64,000 bases of DNA from Pontibacter anaerobius (lineage in GTDB: Bacteria; Bacteroidota; Bacteroidia; Cytophagales; Hymenobacteraceae), in assembly GCF_026241195.1 (NCBI RefSeq), contig NZ_JAPFQO010000002.1:1-64000 (forward strand). Reading direction: 5' to 3'. Numbering within the stretch: the first letter of the stretch is position 1; every line of letters starts with the position of its first letter. The notes under the pieces are model-generated. The model did not search any database, was not told the origin of the DNA, and saw only the letters and a program-made list of their open reading frames with translations. The position numbers were made by a program, and so were the translations under genes. Positions 62,115 to 64,000 of this stretch are shown here, one piece after another.

Positions 62115-62957
62115 CTACTTCAGGTGGTACGTCAGGAGCGGACGGATACAGTGGTTGACAAGCGTCTCGGCGATGCTGCCGTAGAAGATGTGGTTAAACC
62201 CTTTGCGCGCATGCGTGCCGATCAGCACCAGGTCCATTTCGGTTTCCTGGTTAAAGTTGCGGACACCGGCCGGCACCTTATAGTCGTGCCGCAAGTGCAG
62301 CTCGTAGTTCTGCAGGTTCATTTCATCTGCAAAGCGCTGCATTCTTTCTTTTATTCTGGTGATGTGTGCCTCGTCCTCCTTGTCCACGATCTGGAGCAGG
62401 TGAAGCTTGGCACCGAAGAGTTGCTGCAGCGTTTTAAGGGTATTTATACTTTGCTGCGGCTGTTTCTCCGCCTCAAAATCGGCTACCCAAAGTATATTTT
62501 GCACAGGCGTGAGCGAGGCGTGCTGGTGGATGGTGATAACCGGTACATTGGTGTACCTTACCACGTGCTGTGCTTCCGAGCCGGAGATGCGCTCATACCA
62601 TCCTTCTGCACCTTCTGTGCCCATAATCACCAGGTCAATCTGCTGCTGCTCGGCATACTTGGCGAGAGTGGTGGTAAGGCCCCCGTGCAGGATCTCGGTG
62701 CTGAAGTCGAAGTTTACCTGCTGGCGCAGGGCCTCAAACTGCTGCTCCGCCTTCTGGTCCAGAGCACGAATTTCGCCCCTGTCCAGCGTTTCAGACGACT
62801 CAGTGCCACCTGTCCACTCGGCGGTGTTTACCTGCACCACATGCACCAGGTGCGTTTCAATCGGGGTTCTCTGCATCAGGAATCCCAAAAACTCCATTGC
62901 CTTGTAAGATACCGGCGTGAAATCAACCGGAACCATAACCTTTAGTTTCTTTTCCAT
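62115..62957 (-). CDS. Tandem universal stress protein
   Basis: 280 residues made of two Usp domains (about 1-140 and 150-280). The second ends in VLIGTHARKGFNHIFYGSIAETLVNHCIRPLL, close to the ATP-binding G-x2-G-x9-G(S/T) signature; the first has VIMGTEGAEGWYERISGSEAQHVV. Cytoplasmic; the signal is unknown. Sits among the sulfur genes on the same strand. Confidence 0.88.
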   Translation of the reverse strand: MEKKLKVMVPVDFTPVSYKAMEFLGFLMQRTPIETHLVHVVQVNTAEWTGGTESSETLDRGEIRALDQKAEQQFEALRQQVNFDFSTEILHGGLTTTLAKYAEQQQIDLVIMGTEGAEGWYERISGSEAQHVVRYTNVPVITIHQHASLTPVQNILWVADFEAEKQPQQSINTLKTLQQLFGAKLHLLQIVDKEDEAHITRIKERMQRFADEMNLQNYELHLRHDYKVPAGVRNFNQETEMDLVLIGTHARKGFNHIFYGSIAETLVNHCIRPLLTYHLK

Positions 62958-63021
62958 ATACTTATGTTGTGTAGAGGCTTTTTGTGCAGCCTGCTTTATG
63001 TGTTAGTGATTTATGTTTCGG

Positions 63022-63624
63022 TTACTGTGCTGGTTTGGTAGCCACTAACCTGGTCACGAAGCCTTTGCCACTGTGGTAAGGCCCCTCCTGAAGCTCTGTT
63101 TCCAGTTCCTCCAGCTGGTTTATCTGTAGCCCGCTAAAATCCTGGCGCAGCATATCGGCTGTATAGAGCATCGCCTCATCCTTTGGCCCGCCTGAGTTAT
63201 ACCCGAGCTGCTTTGGGTGGAAAGCCTCCAGTATCACCGTGCCGCCCGGTTTCAGCCAGCCAACCACTTTCCGGTGAAAACCCTGCCGGAGGGCGGGAGG
63301 GAAGTGGGCGTAGATGAGGGCCACCGCATCCAGGCTATCAGGCTTGGCGTTATACTTATCCGCTTCAGTTAACTGGTAATCTATACTTACACCGCGTTCC
63401 TGAGCTAGTTTCAGGGCCTTTTGCTGGCCGGCCTCACTGTAATCAAAGGCCTGCACCTCCCAGCCCTGCTCGGCCGCATACAGGGCGTTTCTGCCTTCGC
63501 CTTCTGCGGGTAGCAATAGCTTTCCGGGCTGCAGCTTACTCAGTTGCTCCTTAAAGAAAACATTAGGCGCTGTGCCGTAAACCGTTTCCTCTTCGCTGTA
63601 TCGTTTGTTCCAGAATTCCTGCAT
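63022..63624 (-). CDS. Class I SAM-dependent methyltransferase (TehB/TPMT-like)
   Basis: 200 residues from the ATG at 63624 (MQEFWNKRYSEEETVYG); the frame to 63657 begins at a TTG. LLLPAEGEGRNALYAAEQGWEVQAFDYSE is the SAM motif of the tellurite/thiopurine-methyltransferase-like group. It may methylate small thiols or chalcogen anions. A CRP/FNR-type site about 68 nt upstream groups it with the sulfur genes. Confidence 0.8.
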   Translation of the reverse strand: MQEFWNKRYSEEETVYGTAPNVFFKEQLSKLQPGKLLLPAEGEGRNALYAAEQGWEVQAFDYSEAGQQKALKLAQERGVSIDYQLTEADKYNAKPDSLDAVALIYAHFPPALRQGFHRKVVGWLKPGGTVILEAFHPKQLGYNSGGPKDEAMLYTADMLRQDFSGLQINQLEELETELQEGPYHSGKGFVTRLVATKPAQ

Positions 63625-63683
63625 GGTTTTTTCGGGATTATCTTTTCGTTCAAACAAATTTGTCTATACTTTAAGCCATGTTC

Positions 63684-63699
63684 AGTGACAATGGTTACA
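63684..63699. promoter_or_regulatory. CRP/FNR-type site AGTGA-N6-TTACA
   Basis: AGTGACAATGGTTACA, two bases from consensus, upstream of the methyltransferase gene. It is the weakest of the seven sites. Confidence 0.5.
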
Positions 63700-63835
63700 C
63701 AAGCCGCTTCTTCAGGAAATCGAAGTATAAATATGCAGCTGGGAGTAAAAAGAAGCTGGAGTGTTGTTAAGTATGCACCCAATGAAGATTATACTTTTAG
63801 GCTCGCCATAGAAGTATAAAATTGCGTTGGCGGGG

Positions 63836-64000
63836 TTACTGGCTCACACCATACTTAAGGCAAAGCGCCAACTGACCGGCGTGGTAGGCAGTGTGAGATA
63901 TGATTCTGCCCATAGCCTCTGCTTTTGTTTTCGTGCCGAATTCTTTTGTGGTTATTGTCTCCTCCCAGGCGTCATTAGCCTGACTTTTGATTGCAGCCCG
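63836..64000 (-). CDS. DinB-family protein, C-terminal part (runs off the right edge)
   Basis: The last 54 residues can be read: ETITTKEFGTKTKAEAMGRI, then ISHTAYHAGQLALCLKYG, the DinB C-terminal motif with HxxYHxGQ, ending at TAA 63838-63836. The start lies beyond the window. This is the second DinB-type gene here (the other is 8840-9334). Confidence 0.75.
   Translation of the reverse strand, partial: RAAIKSQANDAWEETITTKEFGTKTKAEAMGRIISHTAYHAGQLALCLKYGVSQ

Overview
The window looks like chromosomal DNA from a Bacteroidota, most likely a Cytophagia/Hymenobacteraceae member close to Pontibacter. This is inferred from the gene families and their order, lipoproteins with simple lipoboxes, A-rich leaders in place of clear Shine-Dalgarno sites, and mid-range GC. 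No rRNA, tRNA, CRISPR array, transposase or phage gene was seen.

Layout. 1-1200 is accessory: two AT-rich minus-strand small membrane-protein genes, one enclosed by 14-bp inverted repeats, followed by about 450 bp without a believable gene but packed with nested stems, including a near-perfect cloverleaf. 1360-9334 holds a DNA glycosylase, oxidoreductase, HAD protein, amidohydrolase and a compact PAPS module (cysC, cysQ and a sulfotransferase). 9585-10275 and 29089-29785 are two diverged copies of one composite palindromic repeat. 10355-30568 is mostly housekeeping: M1 peptidase, NamZ-like muramidase, LLM flavoenzyme, permease, DegQ-type protease, nicotinate phosphoribosyltransferase, FtsH, D-lactate dehydrogenase, a DAC-like sensor protein and an exported isoaspartyl methyltransferase.

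31310-36067 and 49390-63624 form a sulfur-oxidation/detoxification region: a TsdA-like dihaem cytochrome, SoxB-like metallophosphoesterases, DsrE proteins, a DoxX-DsrE fusion, rhodaneses, two YeeE/YedE half-transporters, two MBL-rhodanese persulfide dioxygenase-type proteins, TauE-type exporter, sulfide:quinone oxidoreductase, peroxiredoxin and a Crp/Fnr regulator. Between them (36067-47781) lie a porin, a TolC-RND-MFP efflux operon, a SoxB-like gene with a truncated 5' duplicate, and a 5'-nucleotidase.

The parts fit together as follows. Seven CRP/FNR-type palindromes (NGTGA-N6-TNACN, all beginning GTGAC) lie upstream of the TsdA gene, the porin, the rhodanese-YeeE operon, both MBL-rhodanese genes, the TauE exporter and a methyltransferase. 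The single Crp/Fnr gene sits among them, suggesting one sulfur regulon. A separate window-wide signal is the heptamer TATACTT/AAGTATA, far above chance both inside and between genes.

Strongest candidates for something undescribed: the structured element at 642-1095, the GTGAC regulon with its unusual members, the iterated heptamer, and the DoxX-lipoprotein-DsrE fusion.
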